A program made the position numbers and the translations under genes. DNA of 8,043 nucleotides from Pseudorhodobacter antarcticus (lineage in GTDB: Bacteria; Pseudomonadota; Alphaproteobacteria; Rhodobacterales; Rhodobacteraceae), in NCBI GenBank assembly GCA_945861995.1, contig CAMAWZ010000101.1, positions 1 through 8,043 of the forward strand, read 5' to 3'. A model generated the notes under the pieces. It saw only the letters and a program-made list of their open reading frames with translations, ran no database searches and was not told where the DNA came from. Each line of letters opens with the position of its first letter. Within the stretch, counting starts at the first letter, position 1. Below are positions 1 through 6,041 of this stretch, piece after piece.

Positions 1-117
1 GGTTTTGGTCAGAATAGATGTGTCGCCGCCGTCACCATCTTGCGGGCGGTCGGCCATCATCGCAGGCATGGCTGTGCTTGCAACGGGCAGGAAAGGAGCG
101 AATGAACTGTTGATCAT
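1..117 (-). CDS. clpS: Probable N-terminus of ClpS, ATP-dependent Clp protease adaptor (partial)
   Basis: An open minus-strand frame runs from an ATG at 117 off the left edge, giving 39 residues that end in GGDTSILTKT. ClpS proteins of Rhodobacterales, as I remember them, start with a short acidic, Gly/Asp-rich segment followed by a V/I-x-T-K-T-R/K-P-K-T stretch and then the folded core that binds N-degron substrates and docks on ClpA. The visible residues (MMADRP, then DGDGGD, then TSILTKT) fit that N-terminal tail. The diagnostic core (LLNDDYTPMEFV region) lies outside the window, so this call rests on a short, poorly conserved tail. The start is uncertain: ATGs at 117, 69, 60 and 57 are all in frame and none has a clear Shine-Dalgarno. 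A possible minus -10 at 119-124 would favour a start at 69 or 60. The gene diverges from the HAD gene. Confidence 0.5.
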   Translation of the reverse strand, partial: MINSSFAPFLPVASTAMPAMMADRPQDGDGGDTSILTKT

Positions 118-150
118 GACTATAGTCTAGCGCATTTCGCGCTTGCGAAA
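118..150. promoter_or_regulatory. Divergent intergenic region with palindromic TATAGT element and 6-bp hairpin
   Basis: GACTATAGTC at 118-127 is a perfect 10-nt palindrome and provides a TATAGT -10-like hexamer on both strands (plus 121-126, minus 124-119). No good -35 hexamer is visible at 16-18 nt on either side. Just downstream, TTTCGC (135-140) and GCGAAA (145-150) form an inverted repeat with a 4-nt loop GCTT. It would sit in the 5' leader of the HAD gene or act as a protein site between the divergent genes. The position between two divergent genes supports a promoter; the exact elements are inference. Confidence 0.3.
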
Positions 151-187
151 AGGCCCTGCGTGGCCACAAATGCACGCAGAGGTGCAG

Positions 188-895
188 ATGATCACAACAA
201 TTGGATTCGATGCCGATGATACGCTGTGGCAGAACGAGACGTTCTTTCGCCTCACGCAAGATCGTTTCGCGGCCCTTTTGGCCCCTTATTGCGCGCCAGA
301 AGACCTGCACGGGCGGCTTTTGGCGGCCGAGCGGCGCAATTTTGGCCATTACGGCTATGGGGTGAAAGGTTTTACCCTCTCCATGATTGAAACGGCCATC
401 GAAGTGTCCAGTGGCACTGTTCCCGCCCCCGTGATTGCGGAAATCATGGCCGCAGGCCGCGAGATGCTGTCGCACCCGATTGACCTTTTGCCCCACGCGT
501 TTGAGGCTGTTCAAGAAATGGCGCGGCGCTTTCAGGTATTGCTGATCACCAAAGGCGATTTGATGGATCAAGAACGCAAACTGGCGCAATCGGGCCTTGG
601 CGATTTGTTTCACGGCGTGGAAATCGTGTCCGAGAAAACAGCCGAAATCTATGCCCAAATCGCGCAAAGACATGGCGCGCAGCCACAGGCTATGGTGATG
701 GTTGGAAACTCGATGAAATCGGATGTGCTGCCGATGATTGCGGCGGGCGGCTGGGGCGTGCATGTGCCGCACGACTTCACTTGGGCGTTGGAACTGGCCG
801 ATGCGCCACAAGACACCGCGCGCTTTGCGCAGATCAAGACCCTTGCCGAATTGCCCTATCTTGTGGATCGGCTGATTGCCGCCCACAATCTATAG
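188..895 (+). CDS. HAD-superfamily hydrolase (phosphatase-like)
   Basis: A 235-residue cytoplasmic protein with the haloacid dehalogenase motifs in order. Motif I is D8-A-D10-D11-T12 (nucleophile D8, acid/base D10). Motif II is T121 after the hydrophobic strand VLLI. The motif III lysine is probably K150 in SEKTAEIY. Motif IV is GNSMKSD at 173-179 with D179 for Mg2+ binding. A helical cap lies between about residues 15 and 105. The family (COG1011-like) hydrolyses small phosphate esters through an aspartyl-phosphate; the substrate cannot be read from sequence. The frame is open from a TTG at 143 and has another ATG at 170. I chose ATG 188 because AGAGG (178-182) sits 5 nt upstream and the protein then begins just before motif I, as usual. 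It diverges from the probable clpS and lies 138 nt before the carboxypeptidase gene. Nothing is missing; only the physiological role is unknown. Confidence 0.88.
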   Translation: MITTIGFDADDTLWQNETFFRLTQDRFAALLAPYCAPEDLHGRLLAAERRNFGHYGYGVKGFTLSMIETAIEVSSGTVPAPVIAEIMAAGREMLSHPIDLLPHAFEAVQEMARRFQVLLITKGDLMDQERKLAQSGLGDLFHGVEIVSEKTAEIYAQIAQRHGAQPQAMVMVGNSMKSDVLPMIAAGGWGVHVPHDFTWALELADAPQDTARFAQIKTLAELPYLVDRLIAAHNL

Positions 896-931
896 CGGGC
901 ATCTGCGAAATTTTTGCATTAACTTATTCCT

Positions 932-958
932 GAAACCCTTTGAAAATAAGGGCTTTTC
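932..958 (+). terminator. Possible weak terminator hairpin after the HAD gene
   Basis: CCCTT (936-940) pairs with AAGGG (948-952) around a 7-nt A/T-rich loop. The flanking GAAA (932-935) can pair with TTTC (955-958) with a 2-nt bulge. A short T-run (954-957) follows the main stem. The stem is short and the T-run is brief, so this may only attenuate read-through from the HAD gene into the carboxypeptidase gene. In the same gap, TTAACT (919-924) and GAAAAT (942-947) are spaced 17 nt and could be a weak promoter for the downstream gene; the hairpin overlaps it. Confidence 0.3.
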
Positions 959-1033
959 CGAATGATTTGCTCGTGCTATTCTTTCCTTAAATGCACCCGT
1001 TAGAGGGGCTTTAGGCAGAGTAGCAGGCGCATC

Positions 1034-2824
1034 ATGACCATAGCAGACAGCCCTATTGGGCGCCTTCTGCGCAGATTAGCGTTTTTTGTTTCGGTGTCGC
1101 TTGGCGCGGCGCTGATGGCGGGGCCTGCATCTGCCGCCCCCGAAGCCTATTACATGATGGATGCGCGCACGGGGGAGACCTTGTTCGAGGATAACGCGGA
1201 AACGCGGCTGCACCCTGCCTCGCTGACCAAAATGCTGACCCTTTACATCGCATTTCAGGAAATCGAACAGGGCAATCTTAGCCTTGATAGCATGATCACA
1301 GTGTCTAAAAATGCCGCAGCACAGCCCCCGTCGCGGCTTGGCCTGAAGGCAGGACAAAAGATACAGCTTCGGTATCTAATCCGTGCTGCCGCGATCAAGT
1401 CGGCCAATGACGCCGCCCAAGCCATTGGGGACGCTATTGGCGGCAATCAGGCCAACTTTGCCGAACGCATGACGCGCACGGCCCGCGCGATGGGTATGCG
1501 CAATTCTACCTTCAAAAACGCCTCTGGTCTGACTGCCAAAGGGCATTTGTCGACGGCCAAAGATATGTCGATCTTGGGGCGGCATTTGTTTTATGATTTT
1601 CCGCAGTATTACAATATCTTCTCGCGCCGCCAAACCGACGCGGGCATGACCGATGTCGCCAATACCAACCGCAAGTTTTTGGATGCGTACAAAGGCGCGG
1701 ATGGGATCAAGACGGGCTACACTCAGCCCGCAGGGTTTAACCTGACGGCTTCGGCGGAACGGGGCGGGGTACGGCTTATTGCTACGGTGTTCGGGGGGGC
1801 GTCTACCGCTGATCGCAACGCTAAAATGGCCAAGATGCTGGATCGCGGCTTTGCGAAAGCTGATCCTAATGTCGGCGAGCAGCCCCCCACACCACCACAG
1901 TTTGAAAATTCTGATAACGACCTTCTTGCCAATGCGATGATCGAAGATGGCCTGCCCCAAGGCGGGCTTGGCAGCGCGGCCAAAACTCTGCGCCAAGTGG
2001 TCACGCTGACGTCGTCACCCCGCCCGATGCCACGACCAGATTTTTCTAAATTGGCCAATGGTGCCCAAGAACAAGTGGCCGAAATGGCCGACGGCATTGC
2101 TGGTGCTTTGGCCGAAGCAACTGGTGTTGCAGCACCAATGGCCGATCTGCCCTTTGCCGTTGCCCAAACGCCCGCAGCCATCGCGCCTGGTGTCATCGCG
2201 CCCGCCGCTGTCGCGCCTGTTGTGACGGTGCAACAGGCACAAGCAGGCACGCTGCGGCCCGCGCCAAGGCCGCAAACCGCGCCAAACCTAACGCCCACGG
2301 CGATTGCCTCACTCGAACCCATTCCGGATACGCCAGCAGAACCTGCAGCGCAAAGCAGCGGCACTCAGGCCGCAGAAACAGTGCAATTGGTTGCGGCAAC
2401 CCCCGCGCCCGCAGTTCAGATCGCCGCAGTTCAGAACGACGCCGTGCAGATCGACGCGGTCCAACCGCAGCGGCAGGCACCAATCTATGATGACCAAACC
2501 ATTTTAGCCAAAGCAGATGCCACCCCTCCATCGCTTGCCCCCGATCTGCCCGCCACAGGCGAAGTGATCACGCGCCTGTCCACATCTGGCGGCGCGCATT
2601 GGGGCGTGAATATTGGCCGCTTTTCCAGCAGCGATGCGGCCGAGCGTATTTTGCTGAAAACCCAGCTGGTCGAAAGCGCGACCTTGGGTTTAGGCCTGCG
2701 TAAAGTCACCGAAAAGGGCGGCGGGTTTGATGCCAATTTTCTTGGCCTGACCGAAGAGGCCGCATCCCTTGTCTGCCGCCGCCTGACAGCGCGTGCGATT
2801 CCCTGCATCACGTTGGGGCCATAA
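1034..2824 (+). CDS. D-alanyl-D-alanine carboxypeptidase (peptidase S11) with C-terminal SPOR domain
   Basis: A 596-residue exported penicillin-binding protein that would remove the terminal D-Ala from peptidoglycan stem peptides in the periplasm. Residues 1-34 form a signal peptide (RLLRR, hydrophobic core, ASA cleavage before A35). The serine acyl-enzyme domain (about 36-275) has all three catalytic motifs: S63-L-T-K66, S123-A-N125 and K226-T-G228. The usual PBP5 beta domain and C-terminal amphipathic anchor are not recognisable. Instead there is a long low-complexity Pro/Ala/Gln-rich linker (about 280-515) with pentapeptide repeats and RPxPRP motifs. A SPOR-like domain follows at about 519-596 (HWGVNIGRFSSSDAAER to CRRLTARAIPC). 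SPOR domains bind denuded glycan strands and recruit proteins to the septum, so a role in division-site wall trimming is inferred. The start ATG 1034 has only a weak Shine-Dalgarno (AGGCG) but puts the signal peptide correctly. The same S11-linker-SPOR layout is familiar to me from Rhodobacterales. Confidence 0.93.
   Translation: MTIADSPIGRLLRRLAFFVSVSLGAALMAGPASAAPEAYYMMDARTGETLFEDNAETRLHPASLTKMLTLYIAFQEIEQGNLSLDSMITVSKNAAAQPPSRLGLKAGQKIQLRYLIRAAAIKSANDAAQAIGDAIGGNQANFAERMTRTARAMGMRNSTFKNASGLTAKGHLSTAKDMSILGRHLFYDFPQYYNIFSRRQTDAGMTDVANTNRKFLDAYKGADGIKTGYTQPAGFNLTASAERGGVRLIATVFGGASTADRNAKMAKMLDRGFAKADPNVGEQPPTPPQFENSDNDLLANAMIEDGLPQGGLGSAAKTLRQVVTLTSSPRPMPRPDFSKLANGAQEQVAEMADGIAGALAEATGVAAPMADLPFAVAQTPAAIAPGVIAPAAVAPVVTVQQAQAGTLRPAPRPQTAPNLTPTAIASLEPIPDTPAEPAAQSSGTQAAETVQLVAATPAPAVQIAAVQNDAVQIDAVQPQRQAPIYDDQTILAKADATPPSLAPDLPATGEVITRLSTSGGAHWGVNIGRFSSSDAAERILLKTQLVESATLGLGLRKVTEKGGGFDANFLGLTEEAASLVCRRLTARAIPCITLGP
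2180..2224 (+). repeat. Three 15-nt in-frame repeats in the carboxypeptidase linker
   Basis: Three adjacent 15-nt units (2180-2194, 2195-2209, 2210-2224) begin ATCGCGCC, ATCGCGCC and GTCGCGCC. They encode IAPGV, IAPAA and VAPVV (residues 383-397). They extend the flexible linker without changing frame. Confidence 0.7.
2411..2470 (+). repeat. Four 15-nt in-frame repeats (AVQxx) in the carboxypeptidase linker
   Basis: Four 15-nt units at 2411-2425, 2426-2440, 2441-2455 and 2456-2470 encode AVQIA, AVQND, AVQID and AVQPQ (residues 460-479). Units one and two share the nine bases GCAGTTCAG plus A; units three and four diverge mainly at third positions, so purifying pressure on A-V-Q is plausible. 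The array lies about 40 residues before the SPOR domain. Confidence 0.8.
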
Positions 2825-2841
2825 CCCCAAGCGCCGCGCCA

Positions 2842-2920
2842 GCCGCGCGGCCTGCGGCGGGGGTTTCACACCCCCGCGACGTTTTGCGGGGCAAAACGCC
2901 TACCCCCGTGGGATATTTTT
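2842..2920. terminator. Hairpin cluster between converging genes, possible bidirectional terminator / Rhodobacterales-type intergenic element
   Basis: The gap between the carboxypeptidase gene and the convergent lipoprotein gene holds a perfect palindrome GCCGCGCGGC (2842-2851). A perfect 8-bp stem with a 5-nt loop follows: GCGGGGGT 2857-2864 with ACCCCCGC 2870-2877. A second perfect 8-bp stem has a GGG loop: CGTTTTGC 2880-2887 with GCAAAACG 2891-2898. Then come CCCCCGTGGG and a T-run at 2916-2920. The tandem hairpins with a downstream T-run suit termination of the plus-strand gene, and being palindromic they could also stop the minus-strand transcript, although no T-run follows on that side. 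From memory, a very similar arrangement ending CCCCCGnGGGATATTTTT recurs between genes in Rhodobacterales; this was not checked. Confidence 0.6.
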
Positions 2921-2939
2921 AGAGTTAGGAAGCTGGACC

Positions 2940-3341
2940 TTATTCAGGATAGCTGGCGCGGCATTGCGCAATGGCCGCAGCCGCAGTTTTTCCTTGCTGG
3001 GCGCGCTTTTTCTCTAGGCTGGCCAGTTTGGCACTTTCGGCAGTCAGATCAACCGCCACAGGGCGGGTGACGCTTTCGGGCACTTCAACGGGGCACATCT
3101 TTGGCTTTGGTTTGGGGTATTCTGCCGTGGGTGCGGGCGTGCAATCTTGGAATTCAGTGCGGTAGACTGTTTCACGCGCAAGTGCAAAGCCGCGCTGCAA
3201 GTTGCCCTCGACCTCGGCAATCAATTGATCGACCACCTCCATATCGCGCGTCGCCTGACCGATGCAGCGCTGCTGCGGCGTGGCACAACCCGCAAGCAGG
3301 GCAAGGATGGGAAGGCTAAAGCAAAGATGCGCTGTTTTCAT
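2940..3341 (-). CDS. Small putative lipoprotein of unknown function
   Basis: A 133-residue protein that I do not recognise as a named family. It begins MKTAHLCFSLPILALLAGCAT, a type II signal peptide with lipobox L16-A-G-C19, so it should be lipidated at C19 and membrane-anchored facing the periplasm. The mature part has a predicted helical stretch (about 28-60), a Pro/Lys-rich segment (PKPKPK, 76-81) and a second helix with a Lys/Arg/Gln-rich face (about 98-128). Four further cysteines (C26, C67, C83, C127) could form two disulfides. The frame is open upstream to 3422, but I chose ATG 3341. It places the lipobox correctly, GGGGGA lies just upstream, and a good promoter ends about 20 nt before it. 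The gene diverges from hemF, whose long upstream open frame runs antisense through it. Product type is well supported; function is unknown. Confidence 0.8.
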   Translation of the reverse strand: MKTAHLCFSLPILALLAGCATPQQRCIGQATRDMEVVDQLIAEVEGNLQRGFALARETVYRTEFQDCTPAPTAEYPKPKPKMCPVEVPESVTRPVAVDLTAESAKLASLEKKRAQQGKTAAAAIAQCRASYPE

Positions 3342-3369
3342 GGTGATCCCCCAGATTTGCATAGCCTGC

Positions 3370-3398
3370 ACTATAGACCTTTGCGGCTGATATGCCAT
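3370..3398 (-). promoter_or_regulatory. Promoter of the lipoprotein gene
   Basis: On the minus strand, ATGGCA (3398-3393) lies 17 nt before TATAGT (3375-3370). This is a 4/6 match to the -35 consensus and 5/6 to the -10. Transcription would start near 3363, giving a leader of about 22 nt that carries the GGGGGA ribosome-binding site. The element lies in the gap shared with divergent hemF. Confidence 0.5.
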
Positions 3399-3423
3399 AA
3401 CATCCTGAAAATTGACAAGCATC

Positions 3424-3441
3424 TGTCAGGTAAACGCGGCA
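3424..3441 (+). promoter_or_regulatory. PpsR/CrtJ-like box upstream of hemF (one core mismatch)
   Basis: TGTCA-GGTAAACG-CGGCA fits TGT-N12-ACA except that the final ACA is GCA. With one base on its left it matches the box upstream of hemE at 16 of 19 positions. It begins 6 nt after a consensus-like TTGACA (3412-3417), so a protein bound here would cover the region where a -10 is expected. No good -10 hexamer is visible at the usual distance, so the promoter itself is not defined. PpsR/CrtJ control of tetrapyrrole genes is known in Rhodobacter; its action at hemF here is inference. Confidence 0.45.
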
Positions 3442-3467
3442 GACCGCGCGCAGCATTTGGGGGGATC

Positions 3468-4334
3468 ATGGCCGCAGCTTCTGAATTTGAAACCGAAAAG
3501 GCACAGGCAGCGGCGTGGTTTCGCAGCCTGCGCGACCAGATTGTCGCGGCCTTTGAAGGGCTGGAAGATCGTTTTGGCACGGGCCCTGTCGGGCGGTTTG
3601 AAGTCACCGAGACCAGCCGCGATGGCGGCGGCGGCGGGCTTATGAGCGTGATGCGCGGCGGGCGCGTGTTTGAAAAGGTGGGGGTCAATGTGTCGGCGGT
3701 TCACGGCGAACTTGCGCCCCGCGCGCAAAAGGCGATGGCCGCGCGCGGCGTTCCTGGCATGGAAAGCGATCCGCGCTTTTGGGCCAGCGGCATCAGCCTT
3801 GTCGCCCATATGAATAACCCGCAAAGCCCTGCGGTTCATATGAACACCCGTATGTTTTGGACGCCCCATGCGTGGTGGTTTGGCGGCGGTTCGGATCTGA
3901 ACCCCGCCATTGAATATGCGACCGACACTGCGCATTTTCACGCCCAAATGCAGGCCGCCTGCGACGCGCATTCCCCAGATTATTACCCCAAATTCAAGGC
4001 TTGGGCGGATGAGTATTTCTTTGTACCCCACCGCGGGCGCGCACGCGGCGTGGGCGGGATATTCTATGACGATCTGAATACGGGCGATTGGGCGGCAGAT
4101 TTTGCCTTTACAAAAGACGTTGGCCGCGCCTTTTTGCCCGCCTTTGTTCCCCTAACTGAAAAGCGCAGCGTTCAGGCGTTTACCGACGCCGACCGCGAGG
4201 CGCAGCTTATCCACCGTGGGCTATATGCCGAGTATAACCTTGTCTATGATCGTGGAACAAAGTTTGGGCTAGAGACAGGCCATGATGCCAATGCCGTGCT
4301 GATGAGCTTGCCGCCCATCGCTAAATGGACATAG
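3468..4334 (+). CDS. hemF: Oxygen-dependent coproporphyrinogen III oxidase
   Basis: A 288-residue cytoplasmic enzyme that oxidatively decarboxylates two propionates of coproporphyrinogen III to give protoporphyrinogen IX, using O2. Conserved family blocks are all present: GPVGRFEVTETSRDGGGGG (about 39-57), SLVAHMNNPQSPAVHMNTRMF (110-130), WWFGGGSDLNP (136-146) and PHRGRARGVGGIFYDDL (187-203). Histidines H114, H124, H158 and H188 have nearly the same spacing as H96, H106, H145 and H175 of the E. coli enzyme (same 10- and 30-residue intervals). Length is close to the usual 300. The frame is open from 3147, but the extra 107 residues are antisense to the lipoprotein gene and unlike HemF. ATG 3468 follows a G-rich Shine-Dalgarno (3459-3464) and gives a normal N-terminus. 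The exporter gene starts 7 nt after its stop. HemE, the preceding enzyme of the pathway, is encoded convergently just beyond. Confidence 0.97.
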   Translation: MAAASEFETEKAQAAAWFRSLRDQIVAAFEGLEDRFGTGPVGRFEVTETSRDGGGGGLMSVMRGGRVFEKVGVNVSAVHGELAPRAQKAMAARGVPGMESDPRFWASGISLVAHMNNPQSPAVHMNTRMFWTPHAWWFGGGSDLNPAIEYATDTAHFHAQMQAACDAHSPDYYPKFKAWADEYFFVPHRGRARGVGGIFYDDLNTGDWAADFAFTKDVGRAFLPAFVPLTEKRSVQAFTDADREAQLIHRGLYAEYNLVYDRGTKFGLETGHDANAVLMSLPPIAKWT

Positions 4335-4341
4335 CGAACAA

Positions 4342-4953
4342 GTGGACGCAAGCAGCGCGGTTGCCTTTACACTGGCGGCTATTGCCATTGAACTGACCCC
4401 TGGCCCCAATATGGTTTGGCTGGCCTTGGTCGCCCTGACCGAAGGGCGGCGGGCAGGGCTTGCGGCGGTCGCTGGCGTTGGAACAGGCCTTGCGCTGGTT
4501 GGTATGGCGCTGGCATTTGGCCTTGGCGCGCTGGTTGCGAACACCCCAACCGCCTATCAAATTCTGCGCTTTGCGGGGATTGGATATCTTTTATGGCTGG
4601 CATGGGAAGCATGGCGCAGCACAGGCCAAGCCCGCGCAGATTATACTGATTTCAAAGCCAGTTTTGGTAAGCATTTCTTGCGCGGTGTCATCACTAACGT
4701 CTTAAATCCCAAAGCATTTCTGTTCTACGTGGCGATCCTGCCCGCCTTTCTTGCCAGCCCTGCCACACCCAGCGCAACGGCCCTTCTTTGCGCGATTTAC
4801 GTCGTGGTGGCCACGGCCATTCACGCAGGCATCGTGCTGGCCGCCAATGCCGCGCGCGACATTTTGCACACGGATGCGCATATGAAAACTGTCGGGCGCG
4901 TGTCGGCGGCGGTGCTGGTGATGCTGGCGGTTTGGTTACTGGCGAAAACCTAA
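4342..4953 (+). CDS. LysE/RhtB-family amino-acid-type exporter
   Basis: A 203-residue integral membrane protein with about six hydrophobic segments, a typical length for the LysE/RhtB family. The family signature T-P-G-P-N-M is at 19-24 at the end of the first helix, and N122-P-K124 precedes helix four (AFLFYVAILPAF). Members export amino acids, homoserine lactone-like compounds or related small molecules using the proton gradient; substrate is not predictable here. The start is a GTG at 4342. An in-frame TGA at 4303 and the lack of any other start before the TPGPNM motif leave no good alternative. It begins 7 nt after the hemF stop, so it is probably cotranscribed and possibly translationally coupled, as no strong Shine-Dalgarno is seen. 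Its TAA stop overlaps the TAG stop of convergent hemE by three bases, and the coding ranges overlap by 4 nt. Confidence 0.9.
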   Translation: MDASSAVAFTLAAIAIELTPGPNMVWLALVALTEGRRAGLAAVAGVGTGLALVGMALAFGLGALVANTPTAYQILRFAGIGYLLWLAWEAWRSTGQARADYTDFKASFGKHFLRGVITNVLNPKAFLFYVAILPAFLASPATPSATALLCAIYVVVATAIHAGIVLAANAARDILHTDAHMKTVGRVSAAVLVMLAVWLLAKT

Positions 4954-5984
4954 GAAGCGCCCCGCACAGCCTCGATCATCAGGCTCACGTTGTCGGGGTT
5001 GGCATCAGGCGTGATCCCGTGGCCAAGGTTGAAAATATGGGGGCCTTTGGCGAAAGCGTCCACCACGCGGCGGGTTTCGCGCACCAAGTCGTCGCCGCCT
5101 GTCACCATGTGTGTTGGCGAAAGGTTGCCCTGCACGCAGCCCGTAACTTGCACATGTTCTGCCGCCCATTCGGGACTGACGGAATTATCAATCGCCACGC
5201 AATCCGCGCCTGTTGCCTGCGCAAAGCCAATATAGCCATCCCCCGCCTCGCGCGGGAAGGCGATGATGGGCAGATCGGGATGGCGCGCCTTAAGCGCGGC
5301 AATAATTTTGGCGGCGGGTTTCACGGCGAAATCGGTGAAATCCTGCCCCTTCAGGCTGCCAGCCCATGAATCGAACAGCTTTACCACTTCGGCCCCAGCC
5401 TGCACTTGGTAAGACAGATATTCGACGGTGGCATCGGCAATCACGTCAATCAGCCCTGAAAACGTGGCGCGATCAGCGGCCTTTAACGCGTGCGCTGGCC
5501 CTTGGTCGGGCGTGCCGCGCCCTGCAATCATGTAACTGGCCACTGTCCACGGCGCGCCTGCAAACCCGATTAGGGTTGTCTCGCGCGGCAACGCGCGGGC
5601 AAGGATTTTGACCGTCTCGTAAATCGGGGCCAGCGTTTCGTGGATGTCATCTTTGCTGCGCAGTGCCGCCAGTTCGGCGGGCGTCGTCAGCGTGGACAAT
5701 CGCGGCCCTTCGCCATTTTCAAACCACAGCTTTGCACCCAAGGCTTGCGGCAGCAGCAGAATATCGGCAAACAAAATTGCCGCGTCAAAGCCATAGCGGC
5801 GGATCGGTTGCAGCGTGACTTCGGCCGCGAGGTCCGAGTTATAGCACAGCGACAGAAAGTCCCCCGCCTGCGCGCGGGTGGCGCGGTATTCGGGCAAATA
5901 GCGGCCCGCTTGGCGCATCATCCAAATCGGGGGGGTAGGCAGCACTTCACCGCGCAGGACGCGCAGAATGGTCTTTTCGGTCAT
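4950..5984 (-). CDS. hemE: Uroporphyrinogen decarboxylase
   Basis: A 344-residue cytoplasmic enzyme that decarboxylates the four acetate side chains of uroporphyrinogen III to give coproporphyrinogen III. The substrate-pocket motif PPIWMMRQAGRYLPEYR is at 18-34, with R24 and R28 matching human R37 and R41. FADILLLPQALG contains D74, equivalent to the catalytic D86 of the human enzyme. The conserved GFAGAPWTVASYMI block and the C-terminal LGHGI (H322) are present. Length fits the family. The frame is open to an ATG at 6005, seven codons upstream. I chose ATG 5984 because GGAG lies 6 nt before it, and because the promoter's -10 (6004-6009) covers the upstream ATG, which therefore would not be transcribed. 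The stop codon overlaps that of the convergent exporter gene. Confidence 0.97.
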   Translation of the reverse strand: MTEKTILRVLRGEVLPTPPIWMMRQAGRYLPEYRATRAQAGDFLSLCYNSDLAAEVTLQPIRRYGFDAAILFADILLLPQALGAKLWFENGEGPRLSTLTTPAELAALRSKDDIHETLAPIYETVKILARALPRETTLIGFAGAPWTVASYMIAGRGTPDQGPAHALKAADRATFSGLIDVIADATVEYLSYQVQAGAEVVKLFDSWAGSLKGQDFTDFAVKPAAKIIAALKARHPDLPIIAFPREAGDGYIGFAQATGADCVAIDNSVSPEWAAEHVQVTGCVQGNLSPTHMVTGGDDLVRETRRVVDAFAKGPHIFNLGHGITPDANPDNVSLMIEAVRGAS

Positions 5985-6003
5985 CACAATCTCCGTTTTG
6001 CGC

Positions 6004-6031
6004 ATTTTCAGTGGCGGGCGAGAGTTGTCAA
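6004..6031 (-). promoter_or_regulatory. Promoter of hemE
   Basis: On the minus strand, a perfect TTGACA -35 (6031-6026) is followed after 16 nt by GAAAAT (6009-6004), a 4/6 match to the -10 consensus. Transcription would start near 5997, leaving a leader of about 13 nt that carries GGAG before ATG 5984. This gives hemE its own promoter, separate from the MFS gene upstream. Confidence 0.55.
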
Positions 6032-6041
6032 GCCGCAGCGC

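Noticed and set aside
32..886. Long minus-strand open frame opposite the HAD gene
   Set aside because: Its protein is rich in His, Arg and Gln with no motifs, and it lies antisense to a gene with all HAD motifs; it is a by-product of GC-rich codon bias.
904..918. Imperfect palindrome TGCGAAA-T-TTTTGCA after the HAD stop
   Set aside because: Short, one mismatch, 1-nt centre; no known site and no link to a promoter.
3412..3425. FNR-like site TTGAC-N4-ATCTG before hemF
   Set aside because: Only 7 of 10 arm positions match TTGAT-N4-ATCAA, and it overlaps the TTGACA and the PpsR-like box, which explain the sequence better.
3413..3428. Inverted repeat TGACA-N6-TGTCA before hemF
   Set aside because: The arms are made of the -35-like TTGACA and the left half of the PpsR-like box; the hemE region has no counterpart, so I do not treat it as a separate operator.
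3147..3467. 107-residue N-terminal extension of hemF
   Set aside because: It is antisense to the lipoprotein gene and passes through both promoter elements; HemF proteins begin close to ATG 3468, which has a ribosome-binding site.
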